From NCBI GenBank assembly GCA_944474755.1, contig OX104114.1, positions 30,093,220 to 30,157,219 of the forward strand: DNA of 64,000 nt, in the 5' to 3' direction. The position numbers were made by a program, and so were the translations under genes. Below, piece after piece: positions 6,800-21,577 of this stretch. Every line of letters starts with the position of its first letter. The first letter of the stretch is position 1. This stretch comes from Limnoperna fortunei (lineage: Eukaryota; Mollusca; Bivalvia; Mytilida; Modiolidae). The notes beneath the pieces are model-generated. The model saw only the letters and a program-made list of their open reading frames with translations, was not told where the DNA came from and made no database searches.

Positions 6800-9011
6800 A
6801 AGGCTTTCCACTTCCGAGTGGGAAGCCTTACTGTTATTCTTCTGTTTCTTATTATTATTCTTATTTTTTTCCGCCAAGTTTTCTTTTCCCATTATAAATT
6901 TTGTTTCGCGACATGTCGTAAAGACATTTTGTACTATGGATGTATAAGACATTACGCTTTCGCAGTTGACCCTGTCACACCGAACACTTGTTCTTTACGG
7001 AGTTATCTACCCTGTTACAGAAAAGATTGTGTGCAGATAAACTATGAAACCGTAAAAGATTTCGCAATAAAAGTTGTTGCAAAATGGTCAGCTATGGATT
7101 GCGACAATTTGTTACATATCGCGCAAAGTATTTTGACGACTCCTTGTAGGAGTTATTTCCCCTTATTTATTGGAAGTAAAATTTGTACCATTGTAACTCA
7201 TGAACCAGAGGTGATATAGACTAGATATTTCACAGTTGGCCATCATTGACCTTGACCTTGAAAAAGGTCACAAGGTCAAAGGTCAAGGTCATGTTCTAAT
7301 TTTTGACCCTTGGTTGTGTGCAGATCTTCTCCTTTACTATAATAGATAGAGAACTGAAACCTTTACCAAAATGTGTATCATATTAAGATCTTGAATCGTC
7401 ACTTTTTTTATTTGACATTTTATAAGAGTTGTCTCCCCTTAGACCAATAATATGCATTGTGAGTTACATTAGATCACTATATCTCAGTAACTATAACAGA
7501 TATATACATGAAACCTTATATCATTGGTCATCATTGACCTTGACCTTGAAAATGGACACAAGGTCAAAGGTCAAGGTCACGTTTGAAATTTTGACATTGT
7601 CTCGCCATCGCTATTCCCTTGAAACGGTAAAAGATAGGCAATAACTTGTAATAGGTAAAATGTCAACTTTCACCTTGACCTTGCCCAAGGTCACAAGGTC
7701 AAAGGTCAAGGTCACCTGGGTTTCAGTACAGCGACATGTGAATTTTTGTACCTTTGGATTCGCTTTGTTTTTTTAGCTTGCTACATGTCGCAATAAAATT
7801 TGGTGCCAGGCATGGGCAAAAACATGGGGAATTTGAGGGTATTCCGCCAGCTTGCAAAAAATAAAAAGGGGGGGGGGGTGTTTCTAAGGGACCCCATAAG
7901 AATGTAGTGTGTAGATTTCATCCTAGACCACAGAGAATGGTGAAACAAAATGGACGCCAAATAGTTCGGGGATCGATGTCCTTGACTTGTCGCTACAGTA
8001 GAAATCATTCTGACGAACGATACAAAAATTTCCAGGTCATGAAAGTTGAAGATAGGTTTTTCATGCAAAAATGGCGATTTTCAGAAAAACCATAAATCCT
8101 AGCCTTTTGAAAATGCCGCCAATCGATTTAGAATGTCGATTTTACCCCAACCAAGTATCTCGGATGTGCATAAATGTCAACAAAATCGAAAATCGGCAGA
8201 AAAAATCAAATGTCAAGGCCCCATCGGTACCCCCTAAATTTCAGCGGTTGAATGTTTGTGCATTGATAAATCCTTGAAATATACATCTGAATTATGTCTT
8301 CATGAGTTGTTCTAGCTGAAACAAACATTTTTTCTACTTGATCATTTATTTTGAAATGCCATCGAGTGTCGTCCGGTATGCACGACTGCAGTATTTTACC
8401 GAGCAAAGAAACGGTTTCCCTATTACAATGAATTGAAAGTAACATTCCTGTGAATTAAACTGTCAAAATAGCATCACTGTTGACCTCCTGAAAAGTCACC
8501 TTTTCAACAAAAAAAAAAAAAAAAAAAAAAAAAAAAACAACTTCGTGATAATATATAAAATTGTCACGTGACTTTAGTCGTTTCCACCAGTCAAATCAAT
8601 GCGTTTTATTTGTATTTTATAAATAAAAATCAAAGAATTTTCTGTCTTTCTTATTTATTTCATTGGTAAATACACGAAAACATTACAAAATGTCTTTGTA
8701 TTTTAAATGTAGAAAACACATTGAAGGTATATATACGTCAAAATTTGACTTTCTGCATATCGTCTTCCGTGGTCCAGTGGTATCAACGAGGGCTGGCAAG
8801 ATTGACATCGTCGGTTCGAGCCTAGGATGTGACATATGATTTTTGCATGGTTTTCTGCTACGTTTCACGTATATTTTATGCAGTTATGGTTTTTTATATA
8901 GAAAAAACAAAAAAAAAACTGAAATTTTTTTACGCCGCGGTGTAAAAAATGTCGATGGAAGTGGTAAGCCATGATTATTTGTGGCGAAGTCACAAATGAA
9001 CCTATATTATT
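6800..9011 (+). repeat. A1 unit, 2,212 bp
   Basis: No difference from the unit at 4588 was noticed in the stretches compared. The tRNA-like head is at 8763-8834. No gene is supported. Confidence 0.95.
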
Positions 9012-11223
9012 AAGGCTTTCCACTTCCGAGTGGGAAGCCTTACTGTTATTCTTCTGTTTCTTATTATTATTCTTATTTTTTTCCGCCAAGTTTTCTTTTC
9101 CCATTATAAATTTTGTTTCGCGACATGTCGTAAAGACATTTTGTACTATGGATGTATAAGACATTACGCTTTCGCAGTTGACCCTGTCACACCGAACACT
9201 TGTTCTTTACGGAGTTATCTACCCTGTTACAGAAAAGATTGTGTGCAGATAAACTATGAAACCGTAAAAGATTTCGCAATAAAAGTTGTTGCAAAATGGT
9301 CAGCTATGGATTGCGACAATTTGTTACATATCGCGCAAAGTATTTTGACGACTCCTTGTAGGAGTTATTTCCCCTTATTTATTGGAAGTAAAATTTGTAC
9401 CATTGTAACTCATGAACCAGAGGTGATATAGACTAGATATTTCACAGTTGGCCATCATTGACCTTGACCTTGAAAAAGGTCACAAGGTCAAAGGTCAAGG
9501 TCATGTTCTAATTTTTGACCCTTGGTTGTGTGCAGATCTTCTCCTTTACTATAATAGATAGAGAACTGAAACCTTTACCAAAATGTGTATCATATTAAGA
9601 TCTTGAATCGTCACTTTTTTTATTTGACATTTTATAAGAGTTGTCTCCCCTTAGACCAATAATATGCATTGTGAGTTACATTAGATCACTATATCTCAGT
9701 AACTATAACAGATATATACATGAAACCTTATATCATTGGTCATCATTGACCTTGACCTTGAAAATGGACACAAGGTCAAAGGTCAAGGTCACGTTTGAAA
9801 TTTTGACATTGTCTCGCCATCGCTATTCCCTTGAAACGGTAAAAGATAGGCAATAACTTGTAATAGGTAAAATGTCAACTTTCACCTTGACCTTGCCCAA
9901 GGTCACAAGGTCAAAGGTCAAGGTCACCTGGGTTTCAGTACAGCGACATGTGAATTTTTGTACCTTTGGATTCGCTTTGTTTTTTTAGCTTGCTACATGT
10001 CGCAATAAAATTTGGTGCCAGGCATGGGCAAAAACATGGGGAATTTGAGGGTATTCCGCCAGCTTGCAAAAAATAAAAAGGGGGGGGGGGTGTTTCTAAG
10101 GGACCCCATAAGAATGTAGTGTGTAGATTTCATCCTAGACCACAGAGAATGGTGAAACAAAATGGACGCCAAATAGTTCGGGGATCGATGTCCTTGACTT
10201 GTCGCTACAGTAGAAATCATTCTGACGAACGATACAAAAATTTCCAGGTCATGAAAGTTGAAGATAGGTTTTTCATGCAAAAATGGCGATTTTCAGAAAA
10301 ACCATAAATCCTAGCCTTTTGAAAATGCCGCCAATCGATTTAGAATGTCGATTTTACCCCAACCAAGTATCTCGGATGTGCATAAATGTCAACAAAATCG
10401 AAAATCGGCAGAAAAAATCAAATGTCAAGGCCCCATCGGTACCCCCTAAATTTCAGCGGTTGAATGTTTGTGCATTGATAAATCCTTGAAATATACATCT
10501 GAATTATGTCTTCATGAGTTGTTCTAGCTGAAACAAACATTTTTTCTACTTGATCATTTATTTTGAAATGCCATCGAGTGTCGTCCGGTATGCACGACTG
10601 CAGTATTTTACCGAGCAAAGAAACGGTTTCCCTATTACAATGAATTGAAAGTAACATTCCTGTGAATTAAACTGTCAAAATAGCATCACTGTTGACCTCC
10701 TGAAAAGTCACCTTTTCAACAAAAAAAAAAAAAAAAAAAAAAAAAAAAACAACTTCGTGATAATATATAAAATTGTCACGTGACTTTAGTCGTTTCCACC
10801 AGTCAAATCAATGCGTTTTATTTGTATTTTATAAATAAAAATCAAAGAATTTTCTGTCTTTCTTATTTATTTCATTGGTAAATACACGAAAACATTACAA
10901 AATGTCTTTGTATTTTAAATGTAGAAAACACATTGAAGGTATATATACGTCAAAATTTGACTTTCTGCATATCGTCTTCCGTGGTCCAGTGGTATCAACG
11001 AGGGCTGGCAAGATTGACATCGTCGGTTCGAGCCTAGGATGTGACATATGATTTTTGCATGGTTTTCTGCTACGTTTCACGTATATTTTATGCAGTTATG
11101 GTTTTTTATATAGAAAAAACAAAAAAAAAACTGAAATTTTTTTACGCCGCGGTGTAAAAAATGTCGATGGAAGTGGTAAGCCATGATTATTTGTGGCGAA
11201 GTCACAAATGAACCTATATTATT
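9012..11223 (+). repeat. A1 unit, 2,212 bp
   Basis: Same length and landmarks as the reference unit. The tRNA-like head is at 10975-11046. Confidence 0.95.
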
Positions 11224-13435
11224 AAGGCTTTCCACTTCCGAGTGGGAAGCCTTACTGTTATTCTTCTGTTTCTTATTATTATTCTTATTTTTTTCCGCCA
11301 AGTTTTCTTTTCCCATTATAAATTTTGTTTCGCGACATGTCGTAAAGACATTTTGTACTATGGATGTATAAGACATTACGCTTTCGCAGTTGACCCTGTC
11401 ACACCGAACACTTGTTCTTTACGGAGTTATCTACCCTGTTACAGAAAAGATTGTGTGCAGATAAACTATGAAACCGTAAAAGATTTCGCAATAAAAGTTG
11501 TTGCAAAATGGTCAGCTATGGATTGCGACAATTTGTTACATATCGCGCAAAGTATTTTGACGACTCCTTGTAGGAGTTATTTCCCCTTATTTATTGGAAG
11601 TAAAATTTGTACCATTGTAACTCATGAACCAGAGGTGATATAGACTAGATATTTCACAGTTGGCCATCATTGACCTTGACCTTGAAAAAGGTCACAAGGT
11701 CAAAGGTCAAGGTCATGTTCTAATTTTTGACCCTTGGTTGTGTGCAGATCTTCTCCTTTACTATAATAGATAGAGAACTGAAACCTTTACCAAAATGTGT
11801 ATCATATTAAGATCTTGAATCGTCACTTTTTTTATTTGACATTTTATAAGAGTTGTCTCCCCTTAGACCAATAATATGCATTGTGAGTTACATTAGATCA
11901 CTATATCTCAGTAACTATAACAGATATATACATGAAACCTTATATCATTGGTCATCATTGACCTTGACCTTGAAAATGGACACAAGGTCAAAGGTCAAGG
12001 TCACGTTTGAAATTTTGACATTGTCTCGCCATCGCTATTCCCTTGAAACGGTAAAAGATAGGCAATAACTTGTAATAGGTAAAATGTCAACTTTCACCTT
12101 GACCTTGCCCAAGGTCACAAGGTCAAAGGTCAAGGTCACCTGGGTTTCAGTACAGCGACATGTGAATTTTTGTACCTTTGGATTCGCTTTGTTTTTTTAG
12201 CTTGCTACATGTCGCAATAAAATTTGGTGCCAGGCATGGGCAAAAACATGGGGAATTTGAGGGTATTCCGCCAGCTTGCAAAAAATAAAAAGGGGGGGGG
12301 GGTGTTTCTAAGGGACCCCATAAGAATGTAGTGTGTAGATTTCATCCTAGACCACAGAGAATGGTGAAACAAAATGGACGCCAAATAGTTCGGGGATCGA
12401 TGTCCTTGACTTGTCGCTACAGTAGAAATCATTCTGACGAACGATACAAAAATTTCCAGGTCATGAAAGTTGAAGATAGGTTTTTCATGCAAAAATGGCG
12501 ATTTTCAGAAAAACCATAAATCCTAGCCTTTTGAAAATGCCGCCAATCGATTTAGAATGTCGATTTTACCCCAACCAAGTATCTCGGATGTGCATAAATG
12601 TCAACAAAATCGAAAATCGGCAGAAAAAATCAAATGTCAAGGCCCCATCGGTACCCCCTAAATTTCAGCGGTTGAATGTTTGTGCATTGATAAATCCTTG
12701 AAATATACATCTGAATTATGTCTTCATGAGTTGTTCTAGCTGAAACAAACATTTTTTCTACTTGATCATTTATTTTGAAATGCCATCGAGTGTCGTCCGG
12801 TATGCACGACTGCAGTATTTTACCGAGCAAAGAAACGGTTTCCCTATTACAATGAATTGAAAGTAACATTCCTGTGAATTAAACTGTCAAAATAGCATCA
12901 CTGTTGACCTCCTGAAAAGTCACCTTTTCAACAAAAAAAAAAAAAAAAAAAAAAAAAAAAACAACTTCGTGATAATATATAAAATTGTCACGTGACTTTA
13001 GTCGTTTCCACCAGTCAAATCAATGCGTTTTATTTGTATTTTATAAATAAAAATCAAAGAATTTTCTGTCTTTCTTATTTATTTCATTGGTAAATACACG
13101 AAAACATTACAAAATGTCTTTGTATTTTAAATGTAGAAAACACATTGAAGGTATATATACGTCAAAATTTGACTTTCTGCATATCGTCTTCCGTGGTCCA
13201 GTGGTATCAACGAGGGCTGGCAAGATTGACATCGTCGGTTCGAGCCTAGGATGTGACATATGATTTTTGCATGGTTTTCTGCTACGTTTCACGTATATTT
13301 TATGCAGTTATGGTTTTTTATATAGAAAAAACAAAAAAAAAACTGAAATTTTTTTACGCCGCGGTGTAAAAAATGTCGATGGAAGTGGTAAGCCATGATT
13401 ATTTGTGGCGAAGTCACAAATGAACCTATATTATT
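11224..13435 (+). repeat. A1 unit, 2,212 bp
   Basis: Same length and landmarks as the reference unit. The tRNA-like head is at 13187-13258. Confidence 0.95.
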
Positions 13436-15646
13436 AAGGCTTTCCACTTCCGAGTGGGAAGCCTTACTGTTATTCTTCTGTTTCTTATTATTATTCTTAT
13501 TTTTTTCCGCCAAGTTTTCTTTTCCCATTATAAATTTTGTTTCGCGACATGTCGTAAAGACATTTTGTACTATGGATGTATAAGACATTACGCTTTCGCA
13601 GTTGACCCTGTCACACCGAACACTTGTTCTTTACGGAGTTATCTACCCTGTTACAGAAAAGATTGTGTGCAGATAAACTATGAAACCGTAAAAGATTTCG
13701 CAATAAAAGTTGTTGCAAAATGGTCAGCTATGGATTGCGACAATTTGTTACATATCGCGCAAAGTATTTTGACGACTCCTTGTAGGAGTTATTTCCCCTT
13801 ATTTATTGGAAGTAAAATTTGTACCATTGTAACTCATGAACCAGAGGTGATATAGACTAGATATTTCACAGTTGGCCATCATTGACCTTGACCTTGAAAA
13901 AGGTCACAAGGTCAAAGGTCAAGGTCATGTTCTAATTTTTGACCCTTGGTTGTGTGCAGATCTTCTCCTTTACTATAATAGATAGAGAACTGAAACCTTT
14001 ACCAAAATGTGTATCATATTAAGATCTTGAATCGTCACTTTTTTTATTTGACATTTTATAAGAGTTGTCTCCCCTTAGACCAATAATATGCATTGTGAGT
14101 TACATTAGATCACTATATCTCAGTAACTATAACAGATATATACATGAAACCTTATATCATTGGTCATCATTGACCTTGACCTTGAAAATGGACACAAGGT
14201 CAAAGGTCAAGGTCACGTTTGAAATTTTGACATTGTCTCGCCATCGCTATTCCCTTGAAACGGTAAAAGATAGGCAATAACTTGTAATAGGTAAAATGTC
14301 AACTTTCACCTTGACCTTGCCCAAGGTCACAAGGTCAAAGGTCAAGGTCACCTGGGTTTCAGTACAGCGACATGTGAATTTTTGTACCTTTGGATTCGCT
14401 TTGTTTTTTTAGCTTGCTACATGTCGCAATAAAATTTGGTGCCAGGCATGGGCAAAAACATGGGGAATTTGAGGGTATTCCGCCAGCTTGCAAAAAATAA
14501 AAAGGGGGGGGGGTGTTTCTAAGGGACCCCATAAGAATGTAGTGTGTAGATTTCATCCTAGACCACAGAGAATGGTGAAACAAAATGGACGCCAAATAGT
14601 TCGGGGATCGATGTCCTTGACTTGTCGCTACAGTAGAAATCATTCTGACGAACGATACAAAAATTTCCAGGTCATGAAAGTTGAAGATAGGTTTTTCATG
14701 CAAAAATGGCGATTTTCAGAAAAACCATAAATCCTAGCCTTTTGAAAATGCCGCCAATCGATTTAGAATGTCGATTTTACCCCAACCAAGTATCTCGGAT
14801 GTGCATAAATGTCAACAAAATCGAAAATCGGCAGAAAAAATCAAATGTCAAGGCCCCATCGGTACCCCCTAAATTTCAGCGGTTGAATGTTTGTGCATTG
14901 ATAAATCCTTGAAATATACATCTGAATTATGTCTTCATGAGTTGTTCTAGCTGAAACAAACATTTTTTCTACTTGATCATTTATTTTGAAATGCCATCGA
15001 GTGTCGTCCGGTATGCACGACTGCAGTATTTTACCGAGCAAAGAAACGGTTTCCCTATTACAATGAATTGAAAGTAACATTCCTGTGAATTAAACTGTCA
15101 AAATAGCATCACTGTTGACCTCCTGAAAAGTCACCTTTTCAACAAAAAAAAAAAAAAAAAAAAAAAAAAAAACAACTTCGTGATAATATATAAAATTGTC
15201 ACGTGACTTTAGTCGTTTCCACCAGTCAAATCAATGCGTTTTATTTGTATTTTATAAATAAAAATCAAAGAATTTTCTGTCTTTCTTATTTATTTCATTG
15301 GTAAATACACGAAAACATTACAAAATGTCTTTGTATTTTAAATGTAGAAAACACATTGAAGGTATATATACGTCAAAATTTGACTTTCTGCATATCGTCT
15401 TCCGTGGTCCAGTGGTATCAACGAGGGCTGGCAAGATTGACATCGTCGGTTCGAGCCTAGGATGTGACATATGATTTTTGCATGGTTTTCTGCTACGTTT
15501 CACGTATATTTTATGCAGTTATGGTTTTTTATATAGAAAAAACAAAAAAAAAACTGAAATTTTTTTACGCCGCGGTGTAAAAAATGTCGATGGAAGTGGT
15601 AAGCCATGATTATTTGTGGCGAAGTCACAAATGAACCTATATTATT
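13436..15646 (+). repeat. A1 unit, 2,211 bp, G10 variant
   Basis: The G tract is 10 G (14504-14513), one shorter than in neighbouring units, which changes the local open frames only by frameshift. The tRNA-like head is at 15398-15469. It directly precedes a unit carrying a D element, as does the other G10 unit at 26,002. Confidence 0.95.
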
Positions 15647-18600
15647 AAGGCTTTCCACTTCCGAGTGGGAAGCCTTACTGTTATTCTTCTGTTTCTTATT
15701 ATTAAGGCTTTCCACTTTCCGAGTGGAAAGCCTTCCTGTTATTTGTCTGTTTATTATTATTATTATTCTTTTTTTTCCGCCAAGTTTTCTTTTCCCATTA
15801 TAAATTTTGTTTCGCGACATGTCGTAAAGACATTTTGTACTATGGATGTATGAGACATTACGCTTTCGCAGTTAACCCTGGCTCACCGAACACTTGTTCT
15901 TTACGGAGTTATCTCCCCTGTTACAGAAAAGCTTGTGTGCAGATAAACTATGAAACCGTAAAAGATTTCGCAATAAAACTTTTTGCAAAATGGTCAGCTA
16001 TTGATCGCGACAATTTGTTACATATCGCGCAAAGTATTTTGACGACTCCTTGCAGGAGTTATTTCCCCTTATTTATTGGAAGTACATTTTGTAGCATTGT
16101 AACTCATGAACCAGAGGTGATAGAGACTAGATATTTCACAGTTGGTCATCATTGACCTTGACCTTGAAAAAGGTCACAAGGTCAAAGGTCAAGGTCATGT
16201 TCTAATTTTTGACCCTTTGTCGTGTGCAGATCTCCTCCTTTACTATAATAGATAGAGAACTGAAACCTTTACCAAAATGTGTATCATATTAAGATCTTGA
16301 ATCTTCACTTTTTTTATTTGACATTTTTATAAGAGTTATCTCCCCTAGACCAATAAAATATATTGTGAATTACATTATATCACCATATCTCAGTTACTAT
16401 AACAGATATTTATATGAAACCTTATATCATTGGTCATCATTGACCTTGACCTTGAAAATGGACACAAGGTCAAAGGTCAAGGTCACGTTTGAAATTTTGA
16501 CATTGTCTTGTCATCGCTATTGCATTGAAACGGTAAAAGATAAGCTATAAGTTATAATGGATAAAATGTTGGTCTCATTAAGGCGCAACTTTTTTACATT
16601 TGGAGGGAAAGGATCCGACTTCATCTTATAGGAGTTATCCCCCATTACTACCACTGATAATTAGGTTTTCATTAATTACTTATCAACTATTGATAGTAGA
16701 GGCATTGGGTCTTCACTATAGACCAGTATGACCCTTGACCTTGAAAATAGAAACAAGGTCAAAGGTCAAGGTCATCTTATAAATTTTGGTATTTATGATA
16801 AATAGTCATTTCTTCATAATTATACGACATATTGACATAGGATCTGCACTGTTTGTCCTTTATTGACCCTCAGCATGGTCAAGGTCATATTGACAGAAGT
16901 CAAGGTCAAAACATATTTTTCGGAAATTCTGCTTTTTCGTGTAAATTAAATGGTAAATCTTAATAAATGCTTTGTTTTTAAAGCATTAAGTATGCAAATA
17001 TCAAAAACTTGCTGATCAAGAACATTTATGTCAATTAACGTCCTATTTTTTTACCTTTTTTATTTCGAAAGATAGCCGAATGGTTTTTCTTTCGTGTGTT
17101 TATTTTGAAAAGAAAAGTCAATTTCCATAAACCAAAGTCAATGTCAAGGTCATTTTTGCGATAAGTGGAAAGCCTCTCATTTGTTCGGTAGAACCAATGA
17201 ACTTATATTTATTCTTATTTTTTTCCGCCAAGTTTTCTTTTCCCATTATAAATTTTGTTTCGCGACATGTCGTAAAGACATTTTGTACTATGGATGTATA
17301 AGACATTACGCTTTCGCAGTTGACCCTGTCACACCGAACACTTGTTCTTTACGGAGTTATCTACCCTGTTACAGAAAAGATTGTGTGCAGATAAACTATG
17401 AAACCGTAAAAGATTTCGCAATAAAAGTTGTTGCAAAATGGTCAGCTATGGATTGCGACAATTTGTTACATATCGCGCAAAGTATTTTGACGACTCCTTG
17501 TAGGAGTTATTTCCCCTTATTTATTGGAAGTAAAATTTGTACCATTGTAACTCATGAACCAGAGGTGATATAGACTAGATATTTCACAGTTGGCCATCAT
17601 TGACCTTGACCTTGAAAAAGGTCACAAGGTCAAAGGTCAAGGTCATGTTCTAATTTTTGACCCTTGGTTGTGTGCAGATCTTCTCCTTTACTATAATAGA
17701 TAGAGAACTGAAACCTTTACCAAAATGTGTATCATATTAAGATCTTGAATCGTCACTTTTTTTATTTGACATTTTATAAGAGTTGTCTCCCCTTAGACCA
17801 ATAATATGCATTGTGAGTTACATTAGATCACTATATCTCAGTAACTATAACAGATATATACATGAAACCTTATATCATTGGTCATCATTGACCTTGACCT
17901 TGAAAATGGACACAAGGTCAAAGGTCAAGGTCACGTTTGAAATTTTGACATTGTCTCGCCATCGCTATTCCCTTGAAACGGTAAAAGATAGGCAATAACT
18001 TGTAATAGGTAAAATGTCAACTTTCACCTTGACCTTGCCCAAGGTCACAAGGTCAAAGGTCAAGGTCACCTGGGTTTCAGTACAGCGACATGTGAATTTT
18101 TGTACCTTTGGATTCGCTTTGTTTTTTTAGCTTGCTACATGTCGCAATAAAATTTGGTGCCAGGCATGGGCAAAAACATGGGGAATTTGAGGGTATTCCG
18201 CCAGCTTGCAAAAAATAAAAAGGGGGGGGGGGTGTTTCTAAGGGACCCCATAAGAATGTAGTGTGTAGATTTCATCCTAGACCACAGAGAATGGTGAAAC
18301 AAAATGGACGCCAAATAGTTCGGGGATCGATGTCCTTGACTTGTCGCTACAGTAGAAATCATTCTGACGAACGATACAAAAATTTCCAGGTCATGAAAGT
18401 TGAAGATAGGTTTTTCATGCAAAAATGGCGATTTTCAGAAAAACCATAAATCCTAGCCTTTTGAAAATGCCGCCAATCGATTTAGAATGTCGATTTTACC
18501 CCAACCAAGTATCTCGGATGTGCATAAATGTCAACAAAATCGAAAATCGGCAGAAAAAATCAAATGTCAAGGCCCCATCGGTACCCCCTAAATTTCAGCG

Positions 18601-19365
18601 GTTGAATGTTTGTGCATTGATAAATCCTTGAAATATACATCTGAATTATGTCTTCATGAGTTGTTCTAGCTGAAACAAACATTTTTTCTACTTGATCATT
18701 TATTTTGAAATGCCATCGAGTGTCGTCCGGTATGCACGACTGCAGTATTTTACCGAGCAAAGAAACGGTTTCCCTATTACAATGAATTGAAAGTAACATT
18801 CCTGTGAATTAAACTGTCAAAATAGCATCACTGTTGACCTCCTGAAAAGTCACCTTTTCAACAAAAAAAAAAAAAAAAAAAAAAAAAAAAACAACTTCGT
18901 GATAATATATAAAATTGTCACGTGACTTTAGTCGTTTCCACCAGTCAAATCAATGCGTTTTATTTGTATTTTATAAATAAAAATCAAAGAATTTTCTGTC
19001 TTTCTTATTTATTTCATTGGTAAATACACGAAAACATTACAAAATGTCTTTGTATTTTAAATGTAGAAAACACATTGAAGGTATATATACGTCAAAATTT
19101 GACTTTCTGCATATCGTCTTCCGTGGTCCAGTGGTATCAACGAGGGCTGGCAAGATTGACATCGTCGGTTCGAGCCTAGGATGTGACATATGATTTTTGC
19201 ATGGTTTTCTGCTACGTTTCACGTATATTTTATGCAGTTATGGTTTTTTATATAGAAAAAACAAAAAAAAAACTGAAATTTTTTTACGCCGCGGTGTAAA
19301 AAATGTCGATGGAAGTGGTAAGCCATGATTATTTGTGGCGAAGTCACAAATGAACCTATATTATT
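15647..19365 (+). repeat. A1 unit interrupted by a D element
   Basis: Normal 5' end at 15647-15703, insert 15704-17210, then the unit resumes at 17211. Without the insert it is 2,212 bp. The tRNA-like head is at 19117-19188. Confidence 0.95.
15704..17210 (+). mobile_element. D-family Helentron-like element, copy D2
   Basis: Perfect 13-bp 5' hairpin, ATT run, three GGTCA cores plus a degenerate fourth, AAGTGGAAAGCCT-type 3' inverted repeat, GGTA-looped stem-loop and GAACTTATATTTATT end. About eleven differences from D3 (29,777) were noticed over ~1.5 kb. No autonomous-element protein is encoded. Confidence 0.75.
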
Positions 19366-21577
19366 AAGGCTTTCCACTTCCGAGTGGGAAGCCTTACTGT
19401 TATTCTTCTGTTTCTTATTATTATTCTTATTTTTTTCCGCCAAGTTTTCTTTTCCCATTATAAATTTTGTTTCGCGACATGTCGTAAAGACATTTTGTAC
19501 TATGGATGTATAAGACATTACGCTTTCGCAGTTGACCCTGTCACACCGAACACTTGTTCTTTACGGAGTTATCTACCCTGTTACAGAAAAGATTGTGTGC
19601 AGATAAACTATGAAACCGTAAAAGATTTCGCAATAAAAGTTGTTGCAAAATGGTCAGCTATGGATTGCGACAATTTGTTACATATCGCGCAAAGTATTTT
19701 GACGACTCCTTGTAGGAGTTATTTCCCCTTATTTATTGGAAGTAAAATTTGTACCATTGTAACTCATGAACCAGAGGTGATATAGACTAGATATTTCACA
19801 GTTGGCCATCATTGACCTTGACCTTGAAAAAGGTCACAAGGTCAAAGGTCAAGGTCATGTTCTAATTTTTGACCCTTGGTTGTGTGCAGATCTTCTCCTT
19901 TACTATAATAGATAGAGAACTGAAACCTTTACCAAAATGTGTATCATATTAAGATCTTGAATCGTCACTTTTTTTATTTGACATTTTATAAGAGTTGTCT
20001 CCCCTTAGACCAATAATATGCATTGTGAGTTACATTAGATCACTATATCTCAGTAACTATAACAGATATATACATGAAACCTTATATCATTGGTCATCAT
20101 TGACCTTGACCTTGAAAATGGACACAAGGTCAAAGGTCAAGGTCACGTTTGAAATTTTGACATTGTCTCGCCATCGCTATTCCCTTGAAACGGTAAAAGA
20201 TAGGCAATAACTTGTAATAGGTAAAATGTCAACTTTCACCTTGACCTTGCCCAAGGTCACAAGGTCAAAGGTCAAGGTCACCTGGGTTTCAGTACAGCGA
20301 CATGTGAATTTTTGTACCTTTGGATTCGCTTTGTTTTTTTAGCTTGCTACATGTCGCAATAAAATTTGGTGCCAGGCATGGGCAAAAACATGGGGAATTT
20401 GAGGGTATTCCGCCAGCTTGCAAAAAATAAAAAGGGGGGGGGGGTGTTTCTAAGGGACCCCATAAGAATGTAGTGTGTAGATTTCATCCTAGACCACAGA
20501 GAATGGTGAAACAAAATGGACGCCAAATAGTTCGGGGATCGATGTCCTTGACTTGTCGCTACAGTAGAAATCATTCTGACGAACGATACAAAAATTTCCA
20601 GGTCATGAAAGTTGAAGATAGGTTTTTCATGCAAAAATGGCGATTTTCAGAAAAACCATAAATCCTAGCCTTTTGAAAATGCCGCCAATCGATTTAGAAT
20701 GTCGATTTTACCCCAACCAAGTATCTCGGATGTGCATAAATGTCAACAAAATCGAAAATCGGCAGAAAAAATCAAATGTCAAGGCCCCATCGGTACCCCC
20801 TAAATTTCAGCGGTTGAATGTTTGTGCATTGATAAATCCTTGAAATATACATCTGAATTATGTCTTCATGAGTTGTTCTAGCTGAAACAAACATTTTTTC
20901 TACTTGATCATTTATTTTGAAATGCCATCGAGTGTCGTCCGGTATGCACGACTGCAGTATTTTACCGAGCAAAGAAACGGTTTCCCTATTACAATGAATT
21001 GAAAGTAACATTCCTGTGAATTAAACTGTCAAAATAGCATCACTGTTGACCTCCTGAAAAGTCACCTTTTCAACAAAAAAAAAAAAAAAAAAAAAAAAAA
21101 AAACAACTTCGTGATAATATATAAAATTGTCACGTGACTTTAGTCGTTTCCACCAGTCAAATCAATGCGTTTTATTTGTATTTTATAAATAAAAATCAAA
21201 GAATTTTCTGTCTTTCTTATTTATTTCATTGGTAAATACACGAAAACATTACAAAATGTCTTTGTATTTTAAATGTAGAAAACACATTGAAGGTATATAT
21301 ACGTCAAAATTTGACTTTCTGCATATCGTCTTCCGTGGTCCAGTGGTATCAACGAGGGCTGGCAAGATTGACATCGTCGGTTCGAGCCTAGGATGTGACA
21401 TATGATTTTTGCATGGTTTTCTGCTACGTTTCACGTATATTTTATGCAGTTATGGTTTTTTATATAGAAAAAACAAAAAAAAAACTGAAATTTTTTTACG
21501 CCGCGGTGTAAAAAATGTCGATGGAAGTGGTAAGCCATGATTATTTGTGGCGAAGTCACAAATGAACCTATATTATT
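19366..21577 (+). repeat. A1 unit, 2,212 bp
   Basis: Same landmarks as the reference unit. The tRNA-like head is at 21329-21400. Confidence 0.95.
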